NCBI GenBank assembly: GCA_024407855.1
Contig: JAKSVQ010000004.1
Span: forward strand, 23,067 to 87,066
Origin: Mycoplasmoidaceae bacterium
Lineage (GTDB): Bacteria > Bacillota_I > Bacilli_A > Mycoplasmatales > Mycoplasmoidaceae
Reading direction: 5' to 3'
DNA length: 64,000 nt
Part shown: piece by piece, positions 9,071-19,519 of the stretch
How the letters are laid out: each line of letters opens with the position of its first letter
Numbering within the stretch: position 1 is the stretch's first letter
The notes under the pieces: model-generated
What the model saw: the letters and a program-made list of their open reading frames with translations, nothing else
Databases searched by the model: none
Told to the model about the DNA's origin: nothing
Program-made: the position numbers and the translations under genes

Positions 9071-9737
9071 TGTTTATTGCCTTACGAATTTGTTTAAAGT
9101 AAATAATTCCTGAAACAACAGAAACAATTGTTGCTAAGTATAGCATCATGTTTTGAATTGTTCATCACATTACATTAGTTGAATCATCATATGTTCCAGC
9201 AAAGACAAAGAAGATTAGAATAATTCCAACCATTTGTAAAATGGTCTTAACTTTTCCTCATCAATTAGCAGCAACAACAATGTTTTTCTTTGCTGCTACC
9301 ATTCGTTGAGCATCAACGGCAACATCACGAGCGATCATAATTACTGGAATAGCAATTAAGCAATATCCGTGTCATGCGAAACAAATAAGAGTACTATTAA
9401 TTAGTACTTTGTCAGCAATTGGATCTCATAATTTACCAAAATCAGAAACTCAATTGAATTTTCTTGCAAGGAAACCATCAAGTCAATCAGTAATTGCTGC
9501 GACAATAAATAAAATCCCAGCAATTAACAAGTACATGTAAACATTGGCTTTATAGCCACCAGGCATTCAACGTGGACCAGATAATTGATAGATTAATGGA
9601 TTTCACACAGTTGCATGTGGAACATAATGATTTGCAATTAAGAATACTACAACTAGTGCAGCCAAAACCATTCTAACAACAACCAAGATGTTAGGAATGT
9701 TTTGTTTACAAAAGATTTTCTTTTTACCCGTTTGCAT
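9054..9737 (-). CDS. pgsA: CDP-diacylglycerol-glycerol-3-phosphate 3-phosphatidyltransferase
   Basis: Makes phosphatidylglycerophosphate, the first committed step to phosphatidylglycerol, in the membrane. 227 residues. The CDP-alcohol phosphotransferase signature is complete: D-W-L-D-G-F-L-A-R near residue 80, then eight residues to G and the D...D pair (FGKLWDPIAD). About 5-6 hydrophobic segments follow. It contains many TGA-encoded Trp codons, so it is invisible as an ORF under the standard code. The start ATG (9735-9737) overlaps the asnS stop as TAATG. Confidence 0.93.
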
Positions 9738-11098
9738 TAGAATCTTAGTTCTCCTTCAAAGCGTGGGAATGGAATTGCATCTTTAACATTATCAATTCCA
9801 GCAATATACATTAAGAATCGTTCAAAGCCTAAACCAAAACCGGCAGAACGGAAGTATCCATACTTCCTTAAGTCTAGATATCATTGTAAACCTTTAGTGT
9901 CAATATTCATTTCTTGACAACGTTTAACGATCTTGTCATAGTTGTCCTCACGTTGACTACCACCAACGATTTCACCAACACCTGGAACTAATAAGTCACA
10001 AGCAGCAACAGTCTTACCATCAGCATTTGCTTTCATATAGAAAGCCTTAATTTCTTTTGGAAAGTTCATTAGAAAGACTGGAGCTTTGAAATGTTGTTCA
10101 CATAAATATCTTTCATGTTCTGCACCAAAGTCTTTGCCAAAGAAGATATTACTATCTTCAAACTTATGACCATTAGCTATAGCTTGTTTTAAGATTTCAA
10201 CCGCTTTAGCATAATCTAAACGAACAAACTTTTCATTTAGTAGTTTAGTTAATACTTCATAGGTATTAGTTTTATATTTTTGGTTTAAGAATAAAATTTC
10301 ATCTTTACATTTGTTTAGAACTTTGCCAACAACTGATTTGAACATTTGTTCAATGACTAACATTAGTTGTCTCAAGTTCATAAAACTAATTTCTGGTTCA
10401 ACCATTCAAAATTCAGCTAAGTGTCGATTAGTGTGACTACGTTCAGCTCTGAAAGTTGGACCGAAGGTATAAACCTTCTTCATACCTAAAGCATAGCTTT
10501 CAGCATTTAATTGTCCTGAAACAGTTAAGCTAGCTGTAGCTGATCCAAAGAATGGATTAGCTGGGTCATCTTTAATAATGAAGTTTTCACCAGCACCTTC
10601 ACAGTCATTACTTGTAATGAGTGGAGTAGCTAAATAGATAAAACCTTTAGTATGAAAGAAATGATGAATTGCAAAAGCTAATTCAGTACGAATTCTTTGA
10701 ATTGCTTGAGTGGTTGTGGCTCGAGCTTTTAAATGAGCAATCTCTCTTAAAAATTCATTAGAGTGTTCTTTATTTTGCAAAGGATAATCTTCATCTGCAA
10801 GCTTAAGAAGTTTAACTTCTTTTGCTTCAAGTTCAACACTACCAGCTTCACGGCCAGGTTTTAATAAACCTTTTACCCGAATTGCTGAAGCTAAACGATA
10901 ACTTTTAATCTTTTCAAAGTTTGATAAGTTATCAGGTTTGCAAACAATTTGTAAGTTCTTGATGGTTGTACCATCATTCATAGCAATAAAAACAATTTTA
11001 CCGCTATCACGGTTAAATTTAACTCAACCTTCAATGGTTACTTGTTGACCAACAAGTTTAGAGTCTTTTATTGCTTTAGCAATATCTACATGTCTCAT
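9737..11098 (-). CDS. asnS: Asparaginyl-tRNA synthetase
   Basis: Class II synthetase charging tRNA-Asn. 453 residues, the usual size. An N-terminal OB anticodon-binding domain (about 1-100, [19 protein letters not shown]) is followed by class II motif 2, [16 protein letters not shown] with MVEPE, and motif 3, [15 protein letters not shown], near the C terminus. The [13 protein letters not shown] segment is the AsnS-type amino-acid site. TGA codons at about 10405 and 9880 are Trp. It is followed by pgsA with a TAATG overlap. The gap of 38 bases after grpE holds an AT-rich stretch that may be a promoter. Confidence 0.96.
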
Positions 11099-11136
11099 AA
11101 ACACTCCTTTGCGTGTTTCAATTATTATATTATTTA

Positions 11137-11784
11137 TTAGTTATTCTTAATAACTTTAACTAATACCGGTTTTAGGATATGGTCATATAGTTTATAACCA
11201 GGTTTTAAAATAGTGGCAACGGAGTTGTCAGGTTTAGAAGGATCTTTTACGGTTTCAAATGGTTCCATGATTTTTGGATCAAACTCTTGTCCAACTTGAA
11301 CAGTTATTTCCTGGATGTTTAAATCAGCAAGCAAATTATTAAATTTGGTTACATACATTTTGAAACCGGATAATCAGTTGGCAATTTTTGGATCATTAAC
11401 AGGATGATTAACCATTGCTGAGAACTCAGCAACGATATCAATTAGTTCAATTGCTTGATTTTCGATAGCATATTTTTTAGCTTCAGCTAATTCTTTTTTA
11501 TACTTTTGATCATTTTCATCTTGTTTAATTTTAATTAAACGATTAGCCTCATCCATCTTAAGGATGATTTGATTTTTATATTCTTGTGCCATGGCATTAA
11601 GATCATGTTTCATCGCATCAATCACTTTGTTGCGATTTTCAATTTCTTTATCCTTGGCTGCAATCATTGCCTCAAGATCAATGATCTTCTTAGCTAATTT
11701 AGATTCTTGGCTTTCTTCTTGAACCGGCTCTTTTTCTTTCTTAGGTTCTTTCTTTGGGTCAAAATGTTTATCTTTCTTGCTCAT
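11137..11784 (-). CDS. grpE: Nucleotide exchange factor GrpE
   Basis: Releases ADP from DnaK in the chaperone cycle. 215 residues. A charged N-terminal tail (KKDKHFDPKKEPKKEKEPV) leads into a long coiled coil (about 30-110) and then the beta domain with FDPKIMEPFETV and ATILKPGYKLYDHILKPVLVKV near the end, as in GrpE. Its ATG overlaps the dnaJ stop as TAATG. The order dnaJ-grpE, with no dnaK in view, differs from the usual hrcA-grpE-dnaK-dnaJ. Confidence 0.9.
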
Positions 11785-12980
11785 TATTTCATCTCCTTCT
11801 TAGCTTGTTCGTAATATCTATTGACTTGATCATTATTATTGTTATCATCAAATATTTTATTTAGAGTTTTTAGTTCTTCTTTTGAATATTTTTGTGGTTT
11901 TGTATATTTGATGATAGCAATTAAGTCACCATTGGCTTTGCCAAACAATTTACTTTTAATTCCTTTGATACCAGAATTTTCTAAACGGATTTGTTCACCA
12001 TCTGGTGTACCAGATGGAAGCTTAATTGTTTTCATTCCATAAGGTGTAGGAACATCAACTTCGCCACCAATTAAAGCTTTTAGTGGGTCAACTAACACCT
12101 GTGTGTATAAAAGATTATTTTGTTTTTGTCAGATCTTGCTAGCATTAACATTAATGCGAACATATAAGTCTCCCGTATACTCTTTATAGCTATGACCTTT
12201 GTTTTCAATTTTAACAACTTGACCATCTTCTATTCCTGGATCAATTTCAATTTCATATGTCTTGAATTCTTCAAGATATTTTTTACCTTTGCATTTAGGA
12301 CAAGACTTTTTAACAATCTTACCTGTACCATTACAGTACGGGCATGTTGTTTGGCTTTGCATCATCCCAAAAGGTGTGCGTCTTGATTGAATCAAGACAC
12401 CAGAACCATGACAGTGTGGACAGGTTACTTCTGCCCCTTCTTCATTAGCAACACCGCTACCCTTACATTCATCACAGGCGTGTTTTATTTTTAAAGTAAT
12501 ATCACGTTTACAACCTAAAGCTGAATCTAAGAAATCAATATTGATTTCAGTTTGAATATTTAATTCATATGGAATAACAGTTTGGTTTCTTGTTCGTCTA
12601 GTTGAACGTCTTCGTCCACCAAACAAACCACCAAAGATATCGCCTAAATCAACATCATCATCCCCACCGAAGGAGAATTTAACTCCACCTTGGTTACCAC
12701 CAAAGAATTGATTAAAGATATCAAATGGGTTACCAGCTCCAGTAAACCCTTGTTGGTTTAATCCTTCATGACCAAAACGGTCGTATGTTGCTCGTTTCTC
12801 TTTATCAGATAATACGGCATACGCCTCATTAATTTCTTTAAACTTTTCTTCAGCATCTGGTGCTTTGTTACGATCAGGATGGTATTGCATAGCAAGACGG
12901 CGAAAAGCCTTTTTGATGTCTTGCTCTGATGCATCCTTGCTGATGCCTAATACTTCGTAGTAATCTCTTTTTGTTGCCAT
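11784..12980 (-). CDS. dnaJ: Chaperone DnaJ
   Basis: Hsp40 co-chaperone that delivers substrates to DnaK. 398 residues. The J domain (1-70) has YHPDRNK (HPD motif) near residue 34; a Gly/Phe-rich linker ([18 protein letters not shown]) follows; the zinc domain has four CxxCxGxG-type motifs: [24 protein letters not shown] and CPKCKGKK. C-terminal substrate domains follow. One TGA at 12127 is Trp. It is preceded by a CIRCE operator, so heat-shock repression by HrcA is expected. It is transcribed with grpE. Confidence 0.97.
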
Positions 12981-13014
12981 AATTATTAAATAATATGTAT
13001 ATTATATATGAAAA

Positions 13015-13041
13015 TTAGCACTCTAAATAAAAAAGTGCTAA
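13015..13041. promoter_or_regulatory. CIRCE operator (HrcA-binding site)
   Basis: The sequence TTAGCACTC, a 9-base spacer and AAGTGCTAA is a near-perfect inverted repeat of the CIRCE consensus (one mismatch). It lies 35 bases upstream of dnaJ beside TATAAT-type bases (about 12998-13003). HrcA binding here would repress dnaJ-grpE. Confidence 0.92.
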
Positions 13042-13082
13042 AAACATTTAAAATTACATTTTTTAACCGAATTGGTATAATT

Positions 13083-14003
13083 ATGAATATGTCAGTAGGA
13101 ATATTATACTTTTTCTTAACATTGAGTATTAGCGCTATTGTCGTTATATCTCACCGTTGAGTTAAAAAACTATCTAAATATTATTGATGGTGATTAGCAA
13201 TCGCTATTATCTATCTAGCTTATGCTATTGGAGTTTCATGATGAAAGTTTTGATGGTTCCTAGGACAACACTGAAGCCAAATCATACCGGCAACCAATCA
13301 TAACAATTTCTATTTCTTAAGTTTTGCTTTGGGTACACATATGTGTAACCTGTTTGTTATCTTGCTACCATTATTATTAATTGTTGATCCAACAAGAATG
13401 GCAGCACGAAGTCTTGCACCAATTGGTGTGATGTCATCTTTGATGGTATTACTAGTTATCATTCCAATGCAAGATTACAATTCATTTACTATACAAGAAC
13501 TTATTTTAGGTTCGGTTAAGACTTTCCAATTTGATTTTGGTTCAATTAAGATTCATTCATTATTCTATTCAACCCATTTAATAAACTTATTAATATCAAT
13601 TGGAGTTATTCTTGCCACACCACGATATGGTTGAAAAGGTGAAATCTCTGTTGCTGGTGGTTATGGTTTAATGTATGCTTACATTGGCACAATGGTTGCT
13701 ATCACTGGATCAGCTGGTGAAAACGCAGGAATCTCATTATGAGACTTTAGTGATGGTAACTTTGAAATTTGAGGAAAATTATTCAATGGTAACCTTAAAC
13801 TTGCTCAAGCAACATGATTCTTACTAATTATTATCGTAATGCTAGCATTACCATTAGTTAATGATTTCTTTGTTAAACGTGGTTGGTATAGATATGGTAA
13901 TAAACGTAGTGGCGTGTGATACAGATATTGAGACTATGAACACTATGCTAACGATGCTGCTAAGAAAAACTGGGGAGCACTAGCTAAGTACTTAGCAAAA
14001 TAA
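13083..14003 (+). CDS. Multi-pass membrane protein, possibly DUF5378-type
   Basis: 306 residues, unusually rich in TGA-encoded Trp (for example W-W-W near residue 40, V-S-W-W-K-F-W-W). About seven hydrophobic segments. The central motif PTRMAARSLAPIG matches DPTRKVARSFAPIA in the gene at 46852-47718, and both share the C-terminal pattern YRYG / FKYGNxRS. The two are paralogues of a mycoplasma-restricted membrane family; I believe it corresponds to Pfam DUF5378, from memory. Function unknown. It is transcribed divergently from dnaJ and sits directly beside the CIRCE element, which could influence it too. Confidence 0.8.
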
Positions 14004-14007
14004 AAAA

Positions 14008-14036
14008 ATGCGGGTTGCCCGCATCTTTTTATTTTT
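14008..14036. terminator. Terminator after the 13083 gene
   Basis: The GC-rich stem ATGCGGG / CCCGCAT with a TTG loop is followed by CTTTTTATTTTT. It separates convergent transcripts. Confidence 0.85.
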
Positions 14037-14040
14037 AAGC

Positions 14041-14220
14041 CTACGCCTTTGTTTTTAATATTTTTTTAATTAACTTAATTACGTCAGGGTCAGTTTCTTC
14101 GTAATTCATTCGATGAAGTAACTCTTCTTTAGTTAATTCTCTCAACTCTTGTTCCAAGTCGTCGTTTTGACTAACTTCAATTTTTTCTGTTGGTTGAACT
14201 TTTACTTTTTCGATTTCCAT
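14041..14220 (-). CDS. Small acidic protein at the end of the division operon
   Basis: 59 residues, no family recognised. Highly charged (KVKVQPTEKIEV, then DDLEQELRELTKEELLHRM). The ATG at 14218-14220 follows a good AGGTGA ribosome-binding site and is 2 bases after the ftsZ stop; a GTG at 14229 also exists but overlaps that site. It looks soluble and helical. Its position as the last gene of mraZ-rsmH-x-ftsZ suggests a link to cell division, but only from context. Confidence 0.6.
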   Translation of the reverse strand: MEIEKVKVQPTEKIEVSQNDDLEQELRELTKEELLHRMNYEETDPDVIKLIKKILKTKA

Positions 14221-14221
14221 A

Positions 14222-15622
14222 TTACTCACCTACTTTCTTATTTTCGTTGTTGATATCACCGGTTGGTTGGGCCGCTGCCTCAACATCTTTCATTAAATTA
14301 TCATATTCATTTGCGTCAGAATCGTTAACAGCTTCAACTTTGACTGTTGGCTCAGATCAAGAGTTTGTTGAGCCTGTATGAGCGTCAAATCCATCTTCAA
14401 ATGTTTCGCTGTGGTTTTGTCCAGCGATTAAGAAAGATACATCAATTTTTTGTTCATCATTATAGTTAACGCCTGAGACTAATGATAGTTTATCGTTATG
14501 CGTTAATTCACTAAATGATTTATTAATATCACTAATGATTGAAGTTGGTGCATGCTTTGACATACTAATGTTCACCAACACTTGTTTGCAGCCATTGATG
14601 TTTACATCACCAAAGCCCCGTTTAATCTTTGTGGCAATAGCTTCACGAATTTTAATTTGACTTTGGTTTTTGTCTTCAAGACTTAAACGGTTAGCCATAA
14701 AGTATTTGTTTTCTTTAAAGAAAGTTTTAAGGTCAGCAAAGTCAATGTTCATTACACTTGGCTTAAAGATAATATTGATAATATCTTCAATAATATAGGC
14801 AATTTCTTCATTAGCTAATTGATAAGCATCGTAGAAGCTGATATCCTTGTTATTACTAATAATCTTTTCGTTGCTAATAGTTGAAACTGAATCAGCATAA
14901 ACAATTAAAGTTTGTAGGGCATTAAAGGCATTGTTATAAATAACATCACCTTCACAAGCCACTGATGGCATATTGACAATGGCTACAGTTAGGATTCCTA
15001 GTTCTTTTGCAATTTGAGCAAGTTCTGGTGCACCACCAGATCCTGCGCCCTTACCCATGCCAGCTATAATAAATAAAATATCTGTGCCCGCTAATTCTTT
15101 TTTAATAACTTCTGCATCTTTTTGGACAGCTTTTTTTCCAACTTCTGGATCACAACCTGAACCATAACCTTTTAATTCTTCTTTATTAAGAAGGAAGAGG
15201 TTGTCAACATTCTTCATTAATTTTAATGAACATAAATCAGTATTGAAGGCATAAATGGTTGCAGCATCAGTAATGGTTTTATGCTTAGCCGCAATATGGT
15301 TAATAACATTACATCCAGCTCCGCCAATACCAATAACTTTTATATTAAAAGTTGCATGTGTGTCATCATCATTGATATTGATATTTGAAAAGACATGTTT
15401 GGATTTGGCTGGGGTAGCAACAACCTTAGGTTGTGGTTGTTCACTTGGTTGTTGTGGTTGTTCTGCTTTTGGTTGTTCAACTGGTGTAGTAGGTTGTTGT
15501 GTTTGTGGTTGGTTCAATACTGGGCTTTCACCAGAATTAGCCTTTAAAGTTTGCACCGGATTGGTTGCAACCTTTGGTTCCTCATTTTGAATTACGAAGT
15601 TTGGTGTGTTGTTATTTTCCAT
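14222..15622 (-). CDS. ftsZ: Cell division protein FtsZ with a long N-terminal extension
   Basis: Tubulin-like GTPase that forms the division ring. 466 residues. Residues 1-90 are an unusual Pro/Gln/Glu-rich region (QPQTQQPTTPVEQPKAEQPQ) without FtsZ similarity. The GTPase begins with KVIGIGGAGCNVINHI near residue 95. The signature loop near residue 188 reads AGMGKGAGSGGAP rather than the usual AGMGGGTGTGAAP; the Gly pattern is kept, but three residues differ. A C-terminal tail (about 420-466) passes through a TGA Trp. Part of mraZ-rsmH-x-ftsZ. Confidence 0.9.
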
Positions 15623-15631
15623 AATTGTCTC

Positions 15632-16669
15632 CTATGATAATAAATTGATGGTTTTGATTTTGCTTTCAAAGCCAAATTGATTCAATTCTTCCTTATTAAG
15701 ATCAAGGTTGGCTAGACAAACAAGTTTGTCAAGAGCAATGGTATCAAAACATGCTTCCTCATTTGTGACGAAGTCAAAACCGTCAATAGCATTAATTGCT
15801 TGTGATGAGATTACACGAATATTTCTAAAGTCACGGTAATCAACGAAATTATTGATTTGAGTTCTGATTTCATCACGATATAAAGTAACAAAATCATTTA
15901 ATTGTACGTGATTATAAGTTTTTGTTTTTAGATCATAATTATTGGCAATGACTATATTCTTCTCATTATTGCCAATAATGTTGTTTGCAACATTAATAAC
16001 ATCAGGAATCTTCTTAACGTTAATATTAAACTTATCAGCCAAGTGTTGGTAAATGTCTTGTAATTTTAAATCAATGACTTTAACATTGTTAAGTTTGTTG
16101 CCATAATATTCGCAAGCAATAGCTTTGTTATTTTCAATTTTAATTGCTAATTCAACATCTTCTTTGTTAGCTTTTAGCAATTTATATAAATTAGTTGAAT
16201 TATTAATAATTAGGTTACAAGCTTTAACGGCTTGGATGTATTTCTTATATGTAATATAGTTGCTTGCACAGATTTGGCAATTAACTCGAGCAACTTTGTC
16301 AATTTCATCGTAGTTAATTCCATAGAAATTAATTTCATTAACAAAGTAATTGTCAATCTTAGCTTTTTTGAAGATTTCTTTTGCAATATCTTCTTCGCAA
16401 TTGCAATCAACAAATTCTTGGTTTGTAAAACCATAACGGGTAATTTCACAATCATCAAAGACAATTTCAACATCTTTAATGTTAAAGCCTAAGAAGTTAG
16501 CAGCATTAGTTAATAATTCATTGATTTTAACTTTTAAGTTAGCAAAGTCAATAGCAACTTGTTCAGCAAAAAGAATATTGTTTTGACCATCATCGTTAGT
16601 CAAAGCAACTAGAGCGATATCGCTCTTGCCTAGGAATAATACTTTTCTAATTTTTTTTGAATCTTTCAT
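15632..16669 (-). CDS. Uncharacterised division-cluster protein, possibly a diverged FtsA
   Basis: 345 residues between rsmH and ftsZ, in the position of MG223 of M. genitalium and of ftsA in other bacteria. The N terminus (KKIRKVLFLGKSDIALVALT) and a few later segments look like an actin-fold ATPase that has drifted, but I see no clear nucleotide motif. Highly Asn/Lys-rich, cytosolic, without signal or membrane helix. It could anchor FtsZ, but that is only position-based inference. Ten bases separate it from ftsZ. Confidence 0.6.
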   Translation of the reverse strand: MKDSKKIRKVLFLGKSDIALVALTNDDGQNNILFAEQVAIDFANLKVKINELLTNAANFLGFNIKDVEIVFDDCEITRYGFTNQEFVDCNCEEDIAKEIFKKAKIDNYFVNEINFYGINYDEIDKVARVNCQICASNYITYKKYIQAVKACNLIINNSTNLYKLLKANKEDVELAIKIENNKAIACEYYGNKLNNVKVIDLKLQDIYQHLADKFNINVKKIPDVINVANNIIGNNEKNIVIANNYDLKTKTYNHVQLNDFVTLYRDEIRTQINNFVDYRDFRNIRVISSQAINAIDGFDFVTNEEACFDTIALDKLVCLANLDLNKEELNQFGFESKIKTINLLS

Positions 16670-16678
16670 TTTTGCTAC

Positions 16679-17602
16679 CTATATTCTTTCTAACACTCTT
16701 AGCTTGGCGCTTTTGCTACGGTGGTTTATTTTTATTTCTTCTTCTGTTGGAACAACAGGTTTTCTTGTTATTAATTTAAACTCTGGTTTTGACATCTTGC
16801 TAACTGGGACATCCTTGCCATACAAGTCTTTGCTTTCACTTTTTTCTTTAAAGAAGTTTTTAACAATTCGATCTTCTAAAGAATGGAATGTGATGATGGC
16901 AAGACGACCTTTTGGCTTTAATTTATTACATGCTTGCTTTAGCACTTCTTTAAGCACTTCCAATTCTTTATTAACCTCAATCCGTAATGCTTGGAAGTAA
17001 ACTTTTGCTGGATGCTTTCTAACGAAAGAACCAGGAAAACAATCAGTGATGATACCTGCAAGTTCTGTTGTTGTTTTGATTTCTTGCAATTGACGATACT
17101 TGATGATGGCATCAACCACTTTGCTAGGATTGTTCACATCAGCATATTGTTTAAATAGATTTATTAATTGCGCACGCGAATAACTATTTACTATATATGC
17201 AGCTGTGGTTGAATCTTCTTGATTCATACGCATATCTAATGGGCCTTCGTGGCTGTAACTAAATCCACGTTGAGGGTCATCAAACATTAGGCTACTAACA
17301 CCTAAGTCAAAGACTATTCCATCAACTTGTTGACTGACGATATGATCAAGATTGACGAAATTGTCTTTAACGATTGAAACTTGTTTTTTATTTTTAAATA
17401 ATTTATTTAGATGGTTAATGGCATTGATATCTTGGTCAATACATGTTAAATGACCAGACGTTAATTGTTTAGCTATTTCACTACTATGTCCACCAAATCC
17501 AGCGGTGCAATCAACATACAAACCATTAGGTTTAATATTTAGGTTGGTTATTAGTTCGTTTAAAAGAACTGGTGTATGAATTCTATTTGTTTGGAGTTTC
17601 AT
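16679..17602 (-). CDS. rsmH: 16S rRNA m4C1402 methyltransferase
   Basis: MraW; methylates N4 of C1402 in 16S rRNA using SAM. 307 residues. Motifs: HTPVLLNELI at the start, YVDCTAGFGGHS (SAM loop), FDLGVSSLMFDDPQRGFSYS and GPLDMRMNQ (family hallmarks), FQALRIEVNKEL, ITFHSLEDRIVK and HRSKSAKLRVLERI at the C terminus. I start at ATG 17602 (MKLQTNRIHTPV); a TTG at 17608 is an alternative. It overlaps mraZ by 20 bases. Confidence 0.97.
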   Translation of the reverse strand: MKLQTNRIHTPVLLNELITNLNIKPNGLYVDCTAGFGGHSSEIAKQLTSGHLTCIDQDINAINHLNKLFKNKKQVSIVKDNFVNLDHIVSQQVDGIVFDLGVSSLMFDDPQRGFSYSHEGPLDMRMNQEDSTTAAYIVNSYSRAQLINLFKQYADVNNPSKVVDAIIKYRQLQEIKTTTELAGIITDCFPGSFVRKHPAKVYFQALRIEVNKELEVLKEVLKQACNKLKPKGRLAIITFHSLEDRIVKNFFKEKSESKDLYGKDVPVSKMSKPEFKLITRKPVVPTEEEIKINHRSKSAKLRVLERI

Positions 17603-18026
17603 CGTCAATTCTTTCAGCTACAGCTTCAAACTTACTATCAGTTTCAGCTTGGAACTTCGCATATGCTTTAGCATCTCATACTTCTAACTTGTTGCCTAAA
17701 CCAATAATGATTACATTCTTTTTAAGATTGGCTAACTTTGTTAAAACATCAGGGATTAGGATACGATTTGCCTTGTCTAGTTCGATCTCGCTACTATTAG
17801 CTAGTATTTGTCTAGCAAGGATACGTGAGTCTTTTTTATTCTGAGAATAAGATAGGATTTGACCAGATCAAACTTCAAAGTCTTCTTGGCTTCTTAGTTC
17901 AAGACATCCTTCGAAACCTTTAGAAGCAACAACAATACGATGAGAAAATTTGTCTACTAGCTTTGCTGGTAAACTTAAACGATTCTTTTCATCGATTATG
18001 TGTTTATAAGTTCCAAGAAATAGCAT
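17583..18026 (-). CDS. mraZ: Transcriptional regulator MraZ
   Basis: AbrB-fold regulator of the division cluster. 147 residues. MLFLGTYKHIIDEKNRLSLP and the second half DKANRILIPDVL give the two tandem DxxxR-type SpoVT/AbrB motifs. TGA at 17868 joins the halves. The ATG at 18024-18026 lies within the last of three MraZ-type boxes, so the protein can be expected to bind its own start region. First gene of the division operon, with a TATAAT promoter just upstream at 18056. Confidence 0.93.
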
Positions 18027-18055
18027 CTCCCACTTTTCTCCACTTTCTCCCACTT
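18026..18055 (-). promoter_or_regulatory. Three MraZ-type boxes with 10-bp period
   Basis: On the minus strand: AAGTGGGAGA, AAGTGGAGAA, AAGTGGGAGA, three consecutive direct repeats. The AAGTGG core matches the AAAGTG-type MraZ box reported for mollicutes, as I remember it. The array begins next to the TATAAT -10 and ends at the A of the mraZ ATG. Confidence 0.85.
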
Positions 18056-18061
18056 ATTATA
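18056..18061 (-). promoter_or_regulatory. -10 element of mraZ operon
   Basis: TATAAT on the minus strand, immediately upstream of the boxes, so bound MraZ would cover the transcription start. Confidence 0.6.
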
Positions 18062-18128
18062 TACATAATAATAAAAAAATAAAAAAATTTTTATAAATAT
18101 TTGTGAAACAAATATTTAAAATGTCAAA

Positions 18129-18158
18129 AAAAGCGCATGCCTACTAGACATACGCTTT
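18129..18158 (-). terminator. Terminator of pepA (minus strand)
   Basis: Stem AAAGCG with ATG paired to CAT and CGCTTT, followed by TTTTTTT on the minus strand. It sits after the pepA stop at 18180. Confidence 0.75.
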
Positions 18159-18179
18159 ATTAATTTATTTAAAATTTAT

Positions 18180-19517
18180 CTATTTTTTGAAGTGATTTAT
18201 TGCTAACAAATATAGCATGAAACCAAGTGGATTAACAGCATGTTTCTTAAAGACGTGCGTACCTGCGATGTCAAAATGTGTGAAGTCATTGCATGTACAG
18301 AATTCTTTTAAGAATGCTGCTGCAACACCATTTGAGCAATTTCTTTCTTTAACTCCGTTAGCACAGTCAGCTATATTACTTGATTTGTTTACAGCATCAG
18401 TGTATTCAGGATATAGTCTTAGACTAACTACACCATCACCGGTGAAATCAGCAGCATTTCGAATAGCTTTAGCTGTTTCTTTGTTTGTTGATCAAAATGG
18501 TGTAGCGATATCACCAAATGCCAATTCAGATAAACCAGTTAATGTTGCAATAGTAAATAACTTAGTTATTTTGTAATGTTTGTTGGCATATCCAATTGCA
18601 TCAGCTAAGATTAATCGACCTTCTGAGTCTGGTGATACAATCTCAACAGTTCGACCAGTTGAAGATGTATAAACATCACCAACAACCATTGAACGATCAG
18701 AAATCATGTTCTTTGCCAAAGGCAAGAAACCAACAACATTAACTTTACTTTTTGTTGCTGCTAACGCAAACATTGTTCCAAAGACTGTTGCTGCTCCTGT
18801 CATATCTTGATTCATATTTTCCATGAAACGATTAGGTTTTATTTCATAACCACCAGCATCAAACATCATACCTTTTCCAACATAAGCTAAAACATCTTTA
18901 CTTGAAGGATTATTTAAATATTCAAGGACAACCATAGCAGCTGGTTCATCACTACCCTTGTTAACTGCTTGAATAAGTTCCATCTTTTCTTTTTTTAAAT
19001 CACTTAAAGTTAATACTTTAACTTTAAGAGCTTTGTTTCCAGCAGCTGGAACAACCTTCTTAATTTCTTTAACAAAATCAGCAATACCTAAGTAGTTTGA
19101 TGGTAAAGTTTGATAATGTCTTGCTAAAGTAAACCCAAATGATGTTGTGTATGCACGATAAACTAAATCTTTATATTTTGCACTATATATAATATTGATT
19201 TTATTTTTTATAGGTTTTGTTTTTAAGGTGAACATTTTTCCACAAAATTCTTGCAACTTAATAATAATTACCGTTGCTAATGAATATCCACAATTTGTTT
19301 TAAAATGGTCAAGGAAACTACCAATATTAAAGGTAATATCTTTATCACCATACTTTAGTAATGTGTCAGATAATTTTCGTACAAATGCTCTCATGCATAT
19401 TGGATTTTTCGAAAAACTAAAAGTAATTGTATTACCTTCAGTCTTAATTTCATTCTTGTTTCCTTGACAAGCTTTAATTAATAAAGCTTTCTTATTGATT
19501 GGTTTATTGAATTCCAT
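18180..19517 (-). CDS. pepA: Leucyl aminopeptidase (M17 family)
   Basis: Removes N-terminal residues from peptides; two-metal enzyme. 445 residues. Metal/catalytic region: YVGKGMMFDAGGYEIKP (Lys and Asp ligands), MNQDMTGAATVFG, and SPDSEGRLILADAI where most M17 enzymes have NTDAEGRL; the Asp and Glu metal ligands and the Arg are retained. The tail after a TGA (ADFTGDGVVSLR, GTHVFKKHAVNPLGFMLY) is also typical. Cytosolic, probably supplying amino acids from imported peptides. Confidence 0.93.
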
Positions 19518-19519
19518 AA

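Noticed and set aside
9737..11098. Apparent broken asnS, dnaJ, leuS, fusA and other genes (pseudogenes)
   Set aside because: All breaks are single TGA codons at conserved Trp or neutral positions; under genetic code 4 the genes are intact.
12990..13012. A fourth copy of the shared 40-bp element before dnaJ (ATATGTATAT)
   Set aside because: Only the AT-rich end matches; the TTAGG/CCTAA part is missing and the CIRCE operator is the real signal.
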